Assembly: GCF_017897595.1 (NCBI RefSeq)
Contig: NZ_JAGKIK010000002.1
Location: 248,001 to 312,000 of the forward strand
Length of the DNA: 64,000 bases
Reading direction: 5' to 3'
Source: Aquimarina sp. U1-2
GTDB taxonomy: Bacteria; Bacteroidota; Bacteroidia; Flavobacteriales; Flavobacteriaceae
Position 1 is the first letter of the stretch. Each line of letters opens with the position of its first letter. The position numbers were made by a program, and so were the translations under genes. Shown one piece after another: positions 36,033 to 45,505 of the stretch. The notes beneath the pieces are model-generated. The model made no database searches and was not told the DNA's origin. It saw only the letters and a list, made by a program, of their open reading frames with translations.

Positions 36033-37436
36033 ATGAAATCAAACAAAAACACCACTGTACGTATGATAAGGGTTTTGAAGTTAAAAGTAGTATTCCTTCT
36101 AATTGGATGTTGCATTGCCTGTCAAAACGATGATGATCAACCACAACAGGACAATGCTAAAAAAGGCTTTTGGTTGGCCGCAGATAAGGGATATGTTTTA
36201 GAAATTAACGATACAAAAAATACATTGTTTAGTATAAATTCTACAGGATGTACAATTTTGGAAGATAATCTTGATTTTGAAGCATCTTTTGGGTTCCCAT
36301 TAGACCTAGATAGTCCCGATGAATTAGTAGGAATTTCAAAACTTTCAATAACGACTCTTAAGTTTGAAAGGCTGGCAGATCAAAGCGAGCTGTGTCTTCC
36401 TGATCAAGTTTTTAATACCAACGATCCTAAAATTAACTTCGACTATTTCTGGAATTTATTTAACGAATATTATGCCTTCTTTGAAAGACGAAATGTGGAT
36501 TGGGCCCAATATAAGAATATGAGAGCGCAAATAACTTCCGAAAATTTCTACGACATTTTGCAGGAACTGATTCTTCTACTTAACGATGGACATGTTAGCA
36601 TTTCTGATGAAAGCAGGGGTATAAACATCAGCTCTGGGGATGTAGCACTTTTGAATCGCTTAAATGCTAGTTTAAGTGGCGATTTAGTGATTCAATCTCA
36701 AGAAGATTATGATACTTTATACAATCGAAAATTAGAGATTATAGCATCAAGGTACCTTAAAGGCGAATTTGAAATAGACGATCAGCAAAAAATAGCCTGG
36801 GGATTACTTAACGATAGTACAGGATATATCAATAGTTTAGAGATGCAAGGGTTTAGCACTACAGAAAAAACAGAATTAGAGGTACTCAATACCGTATTGG
36901 ATAGATTGATGAATGATTTTAAAAGTGCAGGAATTTCAAAATTGATTATCGATATGCGTTTTAATGGTGGGGGTTATGATAGAGTATCGTTGGCTATCGC
37001 GTCTCGTTTTGCGAATAGGGAGCGATCGGTATTTTCAAAAAAAGCTCGATTAGGAGCTGGATTTACCGAAAGTACATCGGTTGCGATTAGTCCTCAAGGT
37101 GATTTTCAATTCACAGGTGAAATTATACTACTTACAAGTGCTATCACAGCCAGTGCAGCAGAGATTTTTGTTCTTTGTCTCAAAGATTTTCCTTATGTAA
37201 CTATAGTAGGAGAAAACACGAATGGTATATTTTCTGATGTTTTGGTGCATAAATTACCTAACGGGGCTTTTGTAGGATTATCAAATGAAGTATACGAAGA
37301 TGCACAGGGAACCATTTATGAGGGCGTGGGCATTGGTCCAAAAGAGACCGATATGGTACCTCTGTTTTCTAATAGCGATTTTATAGAAGAAAAGGATAGT
37401 GGTATAGATCGAGCTCTCGAAATACTAAATAATTAG
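36033..37436 (+). CDS. S41-family peptidase lipoprotein
   Basis: This is a C-terminal processing-type serine peptidase. The lipoprotein signal ends in LIGCCIACQND. The first part has an N-terminal helical domain (NLFNEYYAFFERRNVDW), then the peptidase core: INSLEMQGF, KLIIDMRFNGGGYDRVSLAI, TSAITASAAEIFVLCL with the candidate catalytic Ser, and TIVGENTNGIFSD. I place the start at the ATG at 36033; the frame is open from 35955, but those residues are not signal-like. An ATG at 36063 is an alternative. Predicted to face the periplasm or surface. Confidence 0.86.
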   Translation: MKSNKNTTVRMIRVLKLKVVFLLIGCCIACQNDDDQPQQDNAKKGFWLAADKGYVLEINDTKNTLFSINSTGCTILEDNLDFEASFGFPLDLDSPDELVGISKLSITTLKFERLADQSELCLPDQVFNTNDPKINFDYFWNLFNEYYAFFERRNVDWAQYKNMRAQITSENFYDILQELILLLNDGHVSISDESRGINISSGDVALLNRLNASLSGDLVIQSQEDYDTLYNRKLEIIASRYLKGEFEIDDQQKIAWGLLNDSTGYINSLEMQGFSTTEKTELEVLNTVLDRLMNDFKSAGISKLIIDMRFNGGGYDRVSLAIASRFANRERSVFSKKARLGAGFTESTSVAISPQGDFQFTGEIILLTSAITASAAEIFVLCLKDFPYVTIVGENTNGIFSDVLVHKLPNGAFVGLSNEVYEDAQGTIYEGVGIGPKETDMVPLFSNSDFIEEKDSGIDRALEILNN

Positions 37437-37655
37437 TAACTATAAAATTAATAGTCAATCTGAATCTGCTAAAGATTTTATGTGCCATTGGGGAGGTACA
37501 ATCTTTACAGGTTCAGTTTACCAATAGTATACAAGTTCATATTGGATAGCAATTTTGATCTGCAACTATATTAAGTTAAACTCGTGTATTAGCTTAAAAT
37601 TTAAGTGAATTTGGTATGAGATGATCAAGTCTTGAGCACAAAAGAAGACTGGTTT

Positions 37656-38138
37656 TCAAAACGGAATTAACTCGTTAACCTTTTGAAAAACCAGATGTGT
37701 TTCCCAGCCTCGATACAATAGAAAGTCGGCAAGTTTTTTTCGTTTTTTATAGGGATTACTTTCTTGAAGGGAAGCAAGTTTTTTTTCAGCTAGACGATGA
37801 AATGAATTGATATACTCATGTTCAGGAATTTCTTTTAGCGCTGTCTTAATATTATAATTCGAAATTTCGCGGTATTTAAGTTCTTTTGTAATACGTTGTC
37901 TCCCCCAGTTTTTGATACGAAATTTGCCTCTGGCAAAACTTTTGGCAAACCGCTCTTCGTTTAAAAAATCATGTGCCAAAAGATGTAAAATAATTTTTTC
38001 TTTAGCTTCGGGGATTAATGTCATCGTATGTAGTTTGGTCTCTATCTCTTTATGACATCGTTCTTGATACGCACAAAACCGCTCCATTTTTTTTAGAGCT
38101 TCAGCTACAGTTACAAATTGTGTTGTTTTTTGATGCAT
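37656..38138 (-). CDS. recX: Regulatory protein RecX
   Basis: RecX modulates RecA filaments. The 160-residue protein shows the typical small three-helix repeats: ALKKMERFCAYQERCHKEIETKL, FLNEERFAKSFARGKFRIKNWG and ITKELKYREISNYNIKTAL, ending with LADFLLYRGWETHLV. The frame is open 18 codons upstream, but a TATCTTTG box at 38144-38151 on the minus strand lies 5 nt before the ATG at 38138, so I choose this start. It is not near recA in this window. Confidence 0.92.
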   Translation of the reverse strand: MHQKTTQFVTVAEALKKMERFCAYQERCHKEIETKLHTMTLIPEAKEKIILHLLAHDFLNEERFAKSFARGKFRIKNWGRQRITKELKYREISNYNIKTALKEIPEHEYINSFHRLAEKKLASLQESNPYKKRKKLADFLLYRGWETHLVFQKVNELIPF

Positions 38139-38143
38139 TATTG

Positions 38144-38151
38144 CAAAGATA
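38144..38151 (-). promoter_or_regulatory. -7 promoter element almost touching recX
   Basis: TATCTTTG on the minus strand ends 5 nt before the recX ATG. If used, the mRNA would be leaderless or nearly so, like that proposed for bioF. Confidence 0.45.
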
Positions 38152-38264
38152 CTAACAATTTCTTGGTAACCCGATCTCTTTTCGAGGGCCATTGTTTTAT
38201 GCTCATTTTGGTATTAACCTGAGTCCGATTGTTATTTTGTTGCATGATATTCGTTTACTTTTGC

Positions 38265-38317
38265 CAATCTGGTCGAGCCCTTCGCCAGAGCTCAGGACAG
38301 GCTCAGTCGAGAACTGG
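38265..38317. repeat. Dispersed intergenic repeat between recX and rng
   Basis: Imperfect inverted repeat with CTGGTCGAGCC at one end and GGCTCAGTCGAGAACTGG at the other, and a centre containing GAGCTCAGGACAG. GC-richer than its surroundings. I recall similar words being common in flavobacterial intergenic DNA, but cannot check this here. Confidence 0.55.
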
Positions 38318-38329
38318 TATGAAACAAAA

Positions 38330-38354
38330 AAACCCAGCTTACAAAGCCGGGTTT
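38330..38354 (-). terminator. Terminator of rng
   Basis: The stem AAACCCAGCTT-acaa-AGCCGGGTTT is followed on the minus strand by a T run. It starts 7 nt after the rng stop codon. Confidence 0.85.
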
Positions 38355-38360
38355 CAGTTT

Positions 38361-39899
38361 TTACTTTATCAATTCACCGTTTTTGTCGTGAAAATGATAT
38401 TCTAAATACGTGTAAGCGTCTCTAGGTACAATTTTTACCCATCGTTTATGGTCAAAAAACCATTTTGATCGGGTAGATGGAAATCCTTTTGTTAAAAAAG
38501 CGGCTATAAAAGGATGCGCACTTAGTGTGATCTTTTTATGCTCTTTTTTTATTAATTTTTCTAATTCGACCTTAATCTTTTCTATCAAGACTATTGGCGC
38601 CTCAACTTCGCCATTAATTCCGCTAGGATCATCCTCGCGAGTTTTGATATTCATTTCTGGTCGCACACGTTGTCGTGTGATTTGAATCAAGCCAAATTTA
38701 CTTGGCGGTAAAATTTTATGCTTTGCCCTGTCATCTTTCATCTCTTCTCGCAGATGATTGAAAAGCGTTCTGCGATTATCAGAATTATTCATGTCTATAA
38801 AATCGACTACAATAATACCTCCCATATCTCGAAGACGTAATTGTCGGGCTACTTCAGCTGCACTTATAAGATTAACTTCTAGTGCAGTATCTTCTTGGTT
38901 TTTGGCTTTATTAGAACGGTTACCGCTATTTACATCGATAACATGCATAGCTTCTGTATGCTCGATAACTAAATAGGCTCCCTTACTCATTGAAACCGTC
39001 TTACCAAAACTTGTTTTGATTTGCCTTTCGATACCATATTTTTCAAAAATAGGTACTTTAGCGTTATGAAGTTTTACGATTGATTCTTTTTTGGGTGCAA
39101 TTTCTTGCAGATACTCTTTGATTCTGTTGCAGAGATCTTCATCATCTACAACAATAGAAGTAAAGGTGTCGTTAAATACATCTCTTAAAATAGAGGATGC
39201 TCTATTCATTTCACCTAACACTTTTGATGGATGATGTGCTTTGTATAATTTTTTACACATAGCTTTCCAACGATCCACCAGATTTTGCAAATCTTTGTCT
39301 AGTTCTGCTACTTTCTTGCCTTCTGCTACGGTACGAACAATAACTCCGAAACCTTTGGGTTTGATACTTTTTACAAGTCTCTTTAAACGTTCTTTTTCTT
39401 CTGAAGATTCTATTTTTTGAGAGATAGAAATTCTACTAGAAAAAGGAACTAACACAATATATCTTCCGGCAATCGAAAGCTCTGAGCTTATTCGAGGGCC
39501 TTTGGTGGATATAGGTTCCTTTACGATTTGTACGAGTAGCGATTGATTTGATTTTAACACGTTGGTTATCGTACCGTGTTTGTCAATATCATTTTCCAAA
39601 GGAAAATCCTTTAGAGAATAATTTTTCAATTTACCTGTGCTTACACGCTTGATGAATTTAAGTAAAGAAGAAACTTGAGGACCCAGATCATGATAATGCA
39701 AAAATGCATCTTTCTCGTAGCCTACATTAACAAATGCGGCATTAAGACCAGGAACAGATTTTCTGATTTTGGCGATAAATATATCACCTACAGAGAAATT
39801 GCTGTCGTCTTCTTCCTTATGTAATTCAATCAGTTTTCCATCCTTTAGTAAGGCAAAATCCGTAGAGGAACCGGATCTAATGATCAATTCTTTGTTCAC
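38361..39899 (-). CDS. rng: Ribonuclease G/E family endoribonuclease
   Basis: This single-strand endoribonuclease acts in rRNA maturation and mRNA decay. The S1 domain lies at about residues 30-115 (FSVGDIFIAKIRKSVPGLNAAFVNVG). Metal-binding Asp residues are in HVIDVNSGNRS and GGIIVVDFIDM. The RNase E scaffold domain and the CPxC zinc link are absent, fitting RNase G. The frame is open to 39941, but the family begins at NKELIIRSG, so I use the GTG at 39899. It is downstream of HU and the small basic gene, behind a terminator. Confidence 0.94.
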   Translation of the reverse strand: MNKELIIRSGSSTDFALLKDGKLIELHKEEDDSNFSVGDIFIAKIRKSVPGLNAAFVNVGYEKDAFLHYHDLGPQVSSLLKFIKRVSTGKLKNYSLKDFPLENDIDKHGTITNVLKSNQSLLVQIVKEPISTKGPRISSELSIAGRYIVLVPFSSRISISQKIESSEEKERLKRLVKSIKPKGFGVIVRTVAEGKKVAELDKDLQNLVDRWKAMCKKLYKAHHPSKVLGEMNRASSILRDVFNDTFTSIVVDDEDLCNRIKEYLQEIAPKKESIVKLHNAKVPIFEKYGIERQIKTSFGKTVSMSKGAYLVIEHTEAMHVIDVNSGNRSNKAKNQEDTALEVNLISAAEVARQLRLRDMGGIIVVDFIDMNNSDNRRTLFNHLREEMKDDRAKHKILPPSKFGLIQITRQRVRPEMNIKTREDDPSGINGEVEAPIVLIEKIKVELEKLIKKEHKKITLSAHPFIAAFLTKGFPSTRSKWFFDHKRWVKIVPRDAYTYLEYHFHDKNGELIK

Positions 39900-40058
39900 T
39901 CTGATAAGATTTTTATCCCGCTCCCCATAATTACAGGGCATCGGAATGGATTAAACAAATTTTTCACAGGAATTTTTATAATTCCGTTGAAATAAAACAT
40001 ATAATTCGGTAGTCATGATTGTTTTATTTCGATTTCAAAGAACATTACTTTTAACTAG

Positions 40059-40084
40059 AAAAAGTAGTTAGAAAACTACTTTTT
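40059..40084 (-). terminator. Terminator overlapping the small basic gene's stop codon
   Basis: A perfect 11-bp stem, AAAAAGTAGTT-agaa-AACTACTTTTT, carries the stop codon of the 29-residue gene in its arm and has T-runs on both strands. Confidence 0.85.
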
Positions 40085-40165
40085 CTTATGGCGATTGGCT
40101 CTTCTTCTTTTTTTACGCTTATGCGTAGCTACCTTGTGTCTTTTTCGTTTTTTACCACTTGGCAT
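40076..40165 (-). CDS. 29-residue very basic protein, ribosomal-protein-like
   Basis: The frame runs ATG to TAG with 29 residues, starting MPSGKKRKRHK and ending NRHKKK. About two thirds are Lys, Arg or His. It is preceded by the HU gene (22 nt) and ended by a terminator whose stem contains the stop codon, the layout of a real gene. The composition suggests rRNA or nucleic-acid binding, like other tiny ribosomal proteins (for example THX). Flavobacterial ribosomes have an extra protein, bL38; whether this is it, I cannot tell. Confidence 0.8.
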   Translation of the reverse strand: MPSGKKRKRHKVATHKRKKRRRANRHKKK

Positions 40166-40187
40166 AGTGTATACTGTTTATTTATTA

Positions 40188-40478
40188 TTATTTAACTTCT
40201 ACGTTTGTTTTTACACCTTCCACAAATACCTTAGCTGGCTTAAACGCAGGTATGTTGTGTGCAGGAATTTTGATAGTCGTATTTTTTGAAATATTACGCC
40301 CAGTTTTTTCTGCTCTGGTTTTGATAATAAAACTTCCAAAACCTCTTAGATAAACATTGTCTCCGCTCTCTAAAGAACTTTTTACTTCTTCCATAAAGGT
40401 TTCCACAGTGGCTTGAACATCTCCTTTTTCTATTCCTAGCTTTTCTGAAATTTTTGCTACGATATCTGCTTTAGTCAT
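40188..40478 (-). CDS. HU-family nucleoid DNA-binding protein
   Basis: The 96-residue histone-like protein has the HU/IHF fold: MTKADIVAKISEKLGI, then VYLRGFGSFIIKTRAEKTGRN and the arm-tip region IPAHNIPAFKPAKVF. It bends DNA and compacts the nucleoid. On the minus strand, TTG, a 21-nt spacer and TATATTTG at 40519-40550 form a good promoter. The 29-residue basic gene follows after 22 nt and is probably cotranscribed. Confidence 0.96.
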   Translation of the reverse strand: MTKADIVAKISEKLGIEKGDVQATVETFMEEVKSSLESGDNVYLRGFGSFIIKTRAEKTGRNISKNTTIKIPAHNIPAFKPAKVFVEGVKTNVEVK

Positions 40479-40518
40479 TATATTCCTAGTTTAGGGGTTT
40501 TTTAAATTTTCAAGGGGG

Positions 40519-40550
40519 CAAATATATGAATTTAAATTCCAAAATATCAA
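40519..40550 (-). promoter_or_regulatory. Promoter of HU and the small basic gene
   Basis: On the minus strand TTG (40548-40550), a 21-nt spacer and TATATTTG (40519-40526) match the consensus well. Confidence 0.75.
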
Positions 40551-40582
40551 TACTTAAGATGAAATTATCATCTTTATTCGAT

Positions 40583-40590
40583 TAATTTTG
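40583..40590 (+). promoter_or_regulatory. -7 promoter element for mutY
   Basis: TAATTTTG matches TANNTTTG and lies 19 nt before the mutY ATG, giving a short leader. Confidence 0.5.
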
Positions 40591-40609
40591 CAAAACAAAC
40601 ATTTTTGTA

Positions 40610-41671
40610 ATGAAATTTTCTAAAAAACTCATAACGTGGTACTTACATAATAAAAGAGCAATGCCATGGAGAACAACCACAGATCCTTATCATATTTGGC
40701 TTAGCGAAATTATATTACAACAAACTAGAGTTGCTCAAGGATTACCTTATTATTTGTCGTTTACTCAAACCTATCCAACTGTTTTTGATCTAGCCAATGC
40801 CAAGGAAGAAGAAGTATTAAAGTTATGGCAAGGACTCGGATATTATTCGAGAGCGAGAAATTTACATACGACAGCAAAATATGTGGCTAGTAAATTAAAG
40901 GGGGTGTTTCCTAAAACCTATAAAGGGCTGCTCGAATTAAAAGGAGTAGGAGATTATACAGCAAGTGCTATCGCTTCAATTTGCTATAATGAGGTGGTAC
41001 CGGTTGTAGATGGGAATGTGTATAGGGTGTTATCTCGATATTTTGGTATAACGACACCTATTAATAGTACAAAGGGTATAAAAGAATTTAAAGAATTGGC
41101 CAGTGAACTAATTGATCATGAAAATCCTGCGAATTACAATCAAGCTATAATGGAGTTTGGGGCGTTACAGTGTAAACCAAAAAATCCATATTGTATTGTT
41201 TGTCCGTTTAATGACAGTTGCGAAGCATTGAAACAGGCTAAGATTAATCAATTACCTGTTAAACTGAAAAAGTTAAAGATCAAAAAACGATACTTCAATT
41301 ATTTGGTGTTTATCATCAACGAAAAGCAAACTATAATTCGACAGCGTAAAGGAAATGGGATATGGCAAGGTTTATACGAGTTTCCTCTAATTGAAAATCA
41401 AGATAACGTTAAGGATAGTATCACGTCTAACCGTGTATTTTTAGATATGATTAAAAAGACATCATATGACATAACACCATATAATGACGAGTATATCATT
41501 CATAAATTGTCCCATCAACACTTATTTACTAAATTTTATATAATTACGACAAAGAACATCCCTGCAGTAGAAGAACATCAAAAAGTTGTTACTCTTGAAG
41601 AGATACATCAGTATCCTGTTCCCATACTGTTGGGTAATTTTATTGACTCTTTTTTCTTGTTGAAAGCGTAA
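40610..41671 (+). CDS. mutY: A/G-specific adenine glycosylase
   Basis: MutY removes adenine mispaired with 8-oxoguanine. The catalytic Glu is in IWLSEIILQQTRV, the helix-hairpin-helix in LLELKGVGDYTASAI, and the catalytic Asp in PVVDGNVYRVLSRYFGI. The [4Fe-4S] cluster cysteines follow as C-x6-C-x2-C-x5-C (CKPKNPYCIVCPFNDSC). The C-terminal NUDIX-like 8-oxoG recognition domain is present (RQRKGNGIWQGLYEFP). Length 353 is normal. It heads mutY-ssb-gldE-gldD, an order I recognise from other flavobacteria. Confidence 0.97.
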   Translation: MKFSKKLITWYLHNKRAMPWRTTTDPYHIWLSEIILQQTRVAQGLPYYLSFTQTYPTVFDLANAKEEEVLKLWQGLGYYSRARNLHTTAKYVASKLKGVFPKTYKGLLELKGVGDYTASAIASICYNEVVPVVDGNVYRVLSRYFGITTPINSTKGIKEFKELASELIDHENPANYNQAIMEFGALQCKPKNPYCIVCPFNDSCEALKQAKINQLPVKLKKLKIKKRYFNYLVFIINEKQTIIRQRKGNGIWQGLYEFPLIENQDNVKDSITSNRVFLDMIKKTSYDITPYNDEYIIHKLSHQHLFTKFYIITTKNIPAVEEHQKVVTLEEIHQYPVPILLGNFIDSFFLLKA

Positions 41672-41902
41672 AATAATGGTAAAAGACCATCGCAAATAAG
41701 TATAACTTTTTTTACTACGAAATATACAAACACTGGTTTTGCTACTCTGTTACCTTCCGAGGATAAATATTTATCAAATTTTTATTACATTTACTTAGCA
41801 ACGCAGATTTTGATAAACGAATAAAAAATAAGTTGTACGAATGTAGCGTTATTTAAATTGGTTATTATTTCTTTGCTACTTTAAAATTTTAAACAATAAA
41901 CC

Positions 41903-42364
41903 ATGTCAGGAACATTAAATAAAGTAATGCTTATAGGGCATACAGGTGATGAAGTAAAGATGCATTATTTTGAGGGAGGAAACTGTATAGGCAGATTTCC
42001 GCTCGCAACTAATGATTCTTATGTGAATAAGTCTACAAATGAACGAGTAACTTCAACAGAGTGGCATAACATTGTGGTTAGAAATAAAGCTGCAGAAATT
42101 TGCGAAAAATACTTAAATAAAGGAGATAAAGTGTATATCGAAGGTCGCCTTAAGACCAGAAAATGGCAAGATGATCAAGGTAAAGACAGGTACAGCACAG
42201 AAATACAGTGCACAGACTTTACTTTTTTAACTCCAAAAAACGAAAATCAGCCTTCTGGATCTGCACCGCAGTATATACCTCAATCAAGTGCTCCTGTTGT
42301 TTCTGCGCAGGCAAGCTCTTCTAATACTGTAGTAACTCAAGAAGAAGACGATCTTCCGTTCTGA
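41903..42364 (+). CDS. ssb: Single-stranded DNA-binding protein
   Basis: The 153 residues have an OB fold (NKVMLIGHTGDEVKMHYFEGG, WHNIVVRNKAAEICEKYLNKGDKVYIEGRLKTRKW), a Ser/Pro/Gln-rich linker and the acidic tip EEDDLPF that recruits partner proteins. In this order it stands between mutY and the gliding genes. The upstream 230 nt show no clear promoter box, only TTTCTTTG near 41865. Confidence 0.97.
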   Translation: MSGTLNKVMLIGHTGDEVKMHYFEGGNCIGRFPLATNDSYVNKSTNERVTSTEWHNIVVRNKAAEICEKYLNKGDKVYIEGRLKTRKWQDDQGKDRYSTEIQCTDFTFLTPKNENQPSGSAPQYIPQSSAPVVSAQASSSNTVVTQEEDDLPF

Positions 42365-42388
42365 TATGTTTAATTAAACCCAAAGAAT

Positions 42389-43720
42389 TTGGACCCTGAT
42401 CCTGAACCGATATTCATTTTGTTACTAGTTTTTGATTGGATGCAAACCTTTAATTTGGTGTTGCTCATCACATTACTTGTTAGTTCTGCGTTAATATCTG
42501 GTAGCGAAGTCGCTTTATTTTCTTTAACTTCAAAAGATGTAAAAGAAGAAGAGACTGATACGAAAAATGGCGAAATCATTGCAAAGCTATTGAGTAATCC
42601 TAAAAAGTTATTGGCTACCATACTGGTCGCTAATAATTTTATTAACATCGCCATTGTGCTTTTGTTCGACGCTATTGGCGAGGTGTATTTTAAGGACCTC
42701 AATTATTATTGGTTGGGCTGGATTAATGTGCGATTTGTTGTTGAGGTTGGTGTAGCTACCTTTTTAATTTTGCTATTTGGAGAAATTCTTCCTAAAATTT
42801 ATGCAAGTAGAAACCGGGTAAAGTTTTCCAAATTTATGGCAAAACCTCTTGGTGTTTTAGACTGGATATTGTCCCCGATAAGTCTTCCAATGCGTAGAAT
42901 AACCGTTGGGATTCATAATAGATTAGGAAAACAAAAATCAAATTTGAGTGTGGATCAATTATCCCAGGCACTCGAGCTTACATCAGATCAAGATACAACA
43001 ATAGAAGAAAAGAAAATACTCGAGGGTATTGTATCTTTTGGCAATACAGATACAAAACAAGTGATGAAACCGCGAATAGATATTTTTGCACTCAATAATG
43101 CTAGTACCTATAAAGAAATCATGCCTCAAATTGTAGAAAATGAATATTCTAGAATTCCGGTATTTGAAGAAAATATAGATAATGTAGTAGGTATTTTATA
43201 TGTAAAAGATTTATTACCCCATGTAAATAAAAGTAACTTTGACTGGGTCTCTTTGTTAAGGGATCCGTATTTTGTACCAGAGAATAAAAAGTTAGATGAT
43301 TTGCTCAATGACTTCAAGGATAAAAAAAATCATTTGGCTATCGTTGTTGATGAGTATGGTGGTACAAGCGGATTAATTTCTCTTGAAGATATTATAGAAG
43401 AAATTGTAGGTGATATAAGTGATGAATTTGATGATGAAAATCTAATATTCTCTAAGCTTGATGATCATAATTTTGTTTTTGAAGGAAGAACCGCACTCAA
43501 AGATTTTTATAAGATTTTAAAGCTTGAAGATTCTAGCGTTTTTGAAAATAAAAAAGGAGATTCTGAAACTATTGCCGGTCTTCTACTCGAAATATCAGGT
43601 AATTTTCCTAGGCGAGGAGAAAAATTAGCTTTAGATCGCTATGTTTTTAAAATTGAAGCATTAGATAATAAGCGAATAAAACAAGTAAAACTTACGATAA
43701 AAGAAGACAACGATGCGTAG
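42389..43720 (+). CDS. gldE: Gliding motility-associated protein GldE
   Basis: A 443-residue membrane protein of the HlyC/CorC (CNNM) family. It has an N-terminal DUF21 membrane domain with about four segments (FNLVLLITLLVSSALISGSEVALF), two CBS domains (about 205-330, with YSRIPVFEEN and HLAIVVDEYGGTSGLISLED), and a C-terminal CorC domain. GldE is linked to gliding and the type IX system, where it partners GldD. The start is TTG at 42389, giving MDPDPEP; no closer ATG fits. It overlaps gldD by 8 nt, so they are coupled. Confidence 0.93.
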   Translation: MDPDPEPIFILLLVFDWMQTFNLVLLITLLVSSALISGSEVALFSLTSKDVKEEETDTKNGEIIAKLLSNPKKLLATILVANNFINIAIVLLFDAIGEVYFKDLNYYWLGWINVRFVVEVGVATFLILLFGEILPKIYASRNRVKFSKFMAKPLGVLDWILSPISLPMRRITVGIHNRLGKQKSNLSVDQLSQALELTSDQDTTIEEKKILEGIVSFGNTDTKQVMKPRIDIFALNNASTYKEIMPQIVENEYSRIPVFEENIDNVVGILYVKDLLPHVNKSNFDWVSLLRDPYFVPENKKLDDLLNDFKDKKNHLAIVVDEYGGTSGLISLEDIIEEIVGDISDEFDDENLIFSKLDDHNFVFEGRTALKDFYKILKLEDSSVFENKKGDSETIAGLLLEISGNFPRRGEKLALDRYVFKIEALDNKRIKQVKLTIKEDNDA

Positions 43721-44276
43721 CTATCTTATCATTATTATGGTTTCATTAGGGCTGTATTCGTGTGGTGACGAGGTCCTGCCAAAACCAAAGGGAATGTTAA
43801 GGCTAAGCTATCCTACTCCCAAGTACATAGAAGTGGTATCACCCTGTCCGTATGTTTTTGAAAAAAATGAATTTTCAGAACTACAAAAAGCAATACGGAA
43901 CAAAAAATGCTGGTATAATTTAGAGTATAAAAAACTAAAAGCAACACTATACATTTCTTATTATGAGGTAAGAAACAACTTAGATGCTTTGCTAAGAGAT
44001 GCACAAAACTTAACACAAGAGCACGTTGTAAAAGCTGACGGAATTTTACAAGAACCTTATGCCGATCCTAAAAATAAAGTATATGGTATGTTTTACGAAG
44101 TTTCAGGCGATGCCGCATCACAATCACAATTTTATCTTACCGATAGTGTTACACATTTTCTAGTGGGTTCTATATATTTTAAGGTAAAACCCAATTATGA
44201 TTCCATCCTTCCGGCAGCAGATTATTTACGAAATGATATGCGACATTTAATGGAATCATTACGATGGAAAGAATAA
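43713..44276 (+). CDS. gldD: Gliding motility lipoprotein GldD
   Basis: GldD is a lipoprotein needed for gliding and chitin use in Flavobacterium johnsoniae. The 187 residues begin with a lipoprotein signal ending in LGLYSCGDE, then PKPKGMLRLSYP and the conserved CPYVFEKNEF, KKCWYNLEYKKLKATLYISY and GDAASQSQFYLTDS segments. It overlaps gldE by 8 nt and is the last gene of the run. Confidence 0.95.
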   Translation: MRSYLIIIMVSLGLYSCGDEVLPKPKGMLRLSYPTPKYIEVVSPCPYVFEKNEFSELQKAIRNKKCWYNLEYKKLKATLYISYYEVRNNLDALLRDAQNLTQEHVVKADGILQEPYADPKNKVYGMFYEVSGDAASQSQFYLTDSVTHFLVGSIYFKVKPNYDSILPAADYLRNDMRHLMESLRWKE

Positions 44277-44357
44277 GCTAAAAATTATAGTTAATTTTAT
44301 TCCAAAAGAAGTCGAATGCGTTGATAATTTCATAATTTTCGCACTTAAGGTAAGGGA

Positions 44358-45233
44358 ATGCAAAATATAAAGCTTAAGTGGATTTACTTAACCGTGCTAT
44401 CATTAATCTGGGGAAGTTCTTTCATTTTAATTAAAAAAGCACTTATTGGTCTTTCACCCCTACAATTGGGCGCATTACGAACAGTTTTTGCTGCACTCTT
44501 TTTATTTTCCATAGGTATAAAAAGTATTCGATCTATTCGAAAAAAAGAATGGAAATGGATCGCTATCTCTGCATGTGTAGGAACCTTTATACCCGCTTTT
44601 TTGTTTGCTTTTGCAGAAACTGAAATTGATAGTGGGATAACTTCGATTCTTAACTCATTAACTCCTCTAATTACATTTATACTTGGTATTGTATTGTTTT
44701 CTATCCACTTTAATAAGAATCAACTTGTAGGTGTCATTATTGGTCTTGTTGGAAGTGTTGGATTAGTTTGGGAAGGTGCTATCATTAATCCGGATCAAAA
44801 CTATAGCTATGCGCTTTTGGTTATTCTTGCGACATTTGGATATGGAACCAATGTTAATATCATAAAGCGACATCTACAACAAGTCTCACCTATGGCTATT
44901 GCAAATGGTAATTTTATTGTACTTATTATACCAGCGTTTTTGATATTAATAGCATCAGGTTTCTTTACTCCAGAAATTCTGACAGATGATAAGATGCAGA
45001 CCAGTATTGGATATATGGCGCTATTAGCCATTTTTGGTACTGGCATTGCCAAAATTATGTTCAATAAATTAGTTCAAATTAGCACTCCTGTTTTTGCAAG
45101 TTCTGTTACTTATACGATGCCGATAATAGCCCTAATTTGGGGATTGTGGGATGGCGAAAAATTTTCGGGTTATCAACTCTTAGCATCGGGCGTTATTATT
45201 TTCGGGGTGTATTTAACGAATAAAAACAGGTAG
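44358..45233 (+). CDS. EamA/DMT-family transporter
   Basis: The 291-residue inner-membrane protein has about ten hydrophobic helices in two EamA repeats (about 8-140 and 150-288). Recognisable parts are SLIWGSSFILIKKAL, AFAETEIDSGITSILNSLTPLITFI and, in the second repeat, PVFASSVTYTMPIIALIWG. Members export amino acids, nucleotides or other metabolites; the substrate here is unknown. It lies alone 80 nt after gldD. Confidence 0.9.
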   Translation: MQNIKLKWIYLTVLSLIWGSSFILIKKALIGLSPLQLGALRTVFAALFLFSIGIKSIRSIRKKEWKWIAISACVGTFIPAFLFAFAETEIDSGITSILNSLTPLITFILGIVLFSIHFNKNQLVGVIIGLVGSVGLVWEGAIINPDQNYSYALLVILATFGYGTNVNIIKRHLQQVSPMAIANGNFIVLIIPAFLILIASGFFTPEILTDDKMQTSIGYMALLAIFGTGIAKIMFNKLVQISTPVFASSVTYTMPIIALIWGLWDGEKFSGYQLLASGVIIFGVYLTNKNR

Positions 45234-45505
45234 TTTTTCACGGTCATTTTTCTAAATTAACAAGCTTTTAAGGTTAAAACGTTCTTAAATTCTTATTTTT
45301 AAGAGAAAAAGCTTGAAATTCTGAAATAAGTACATGTAAAATTCAATTCTGATCAAAAGTTAGTTTGTGATTTACTAATCGTTATATCTTAGTGTATTAA
45401 AAAACTATTCTTTTGACTAACAGATTTTGATTTCTTCACCTTTGTAGACGAACTTAGATGTATTTCAATCTTGATTATCGAGTATACTATAAAAATTTTG
45501 AACAA
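45234..45505. other. AT-rich region before the leader array
   Basis: I see no gene, terminator or repeat here apart from the start of the tandem leader array that follows. The region is strongly AT-rich. Confidence 0.4.
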
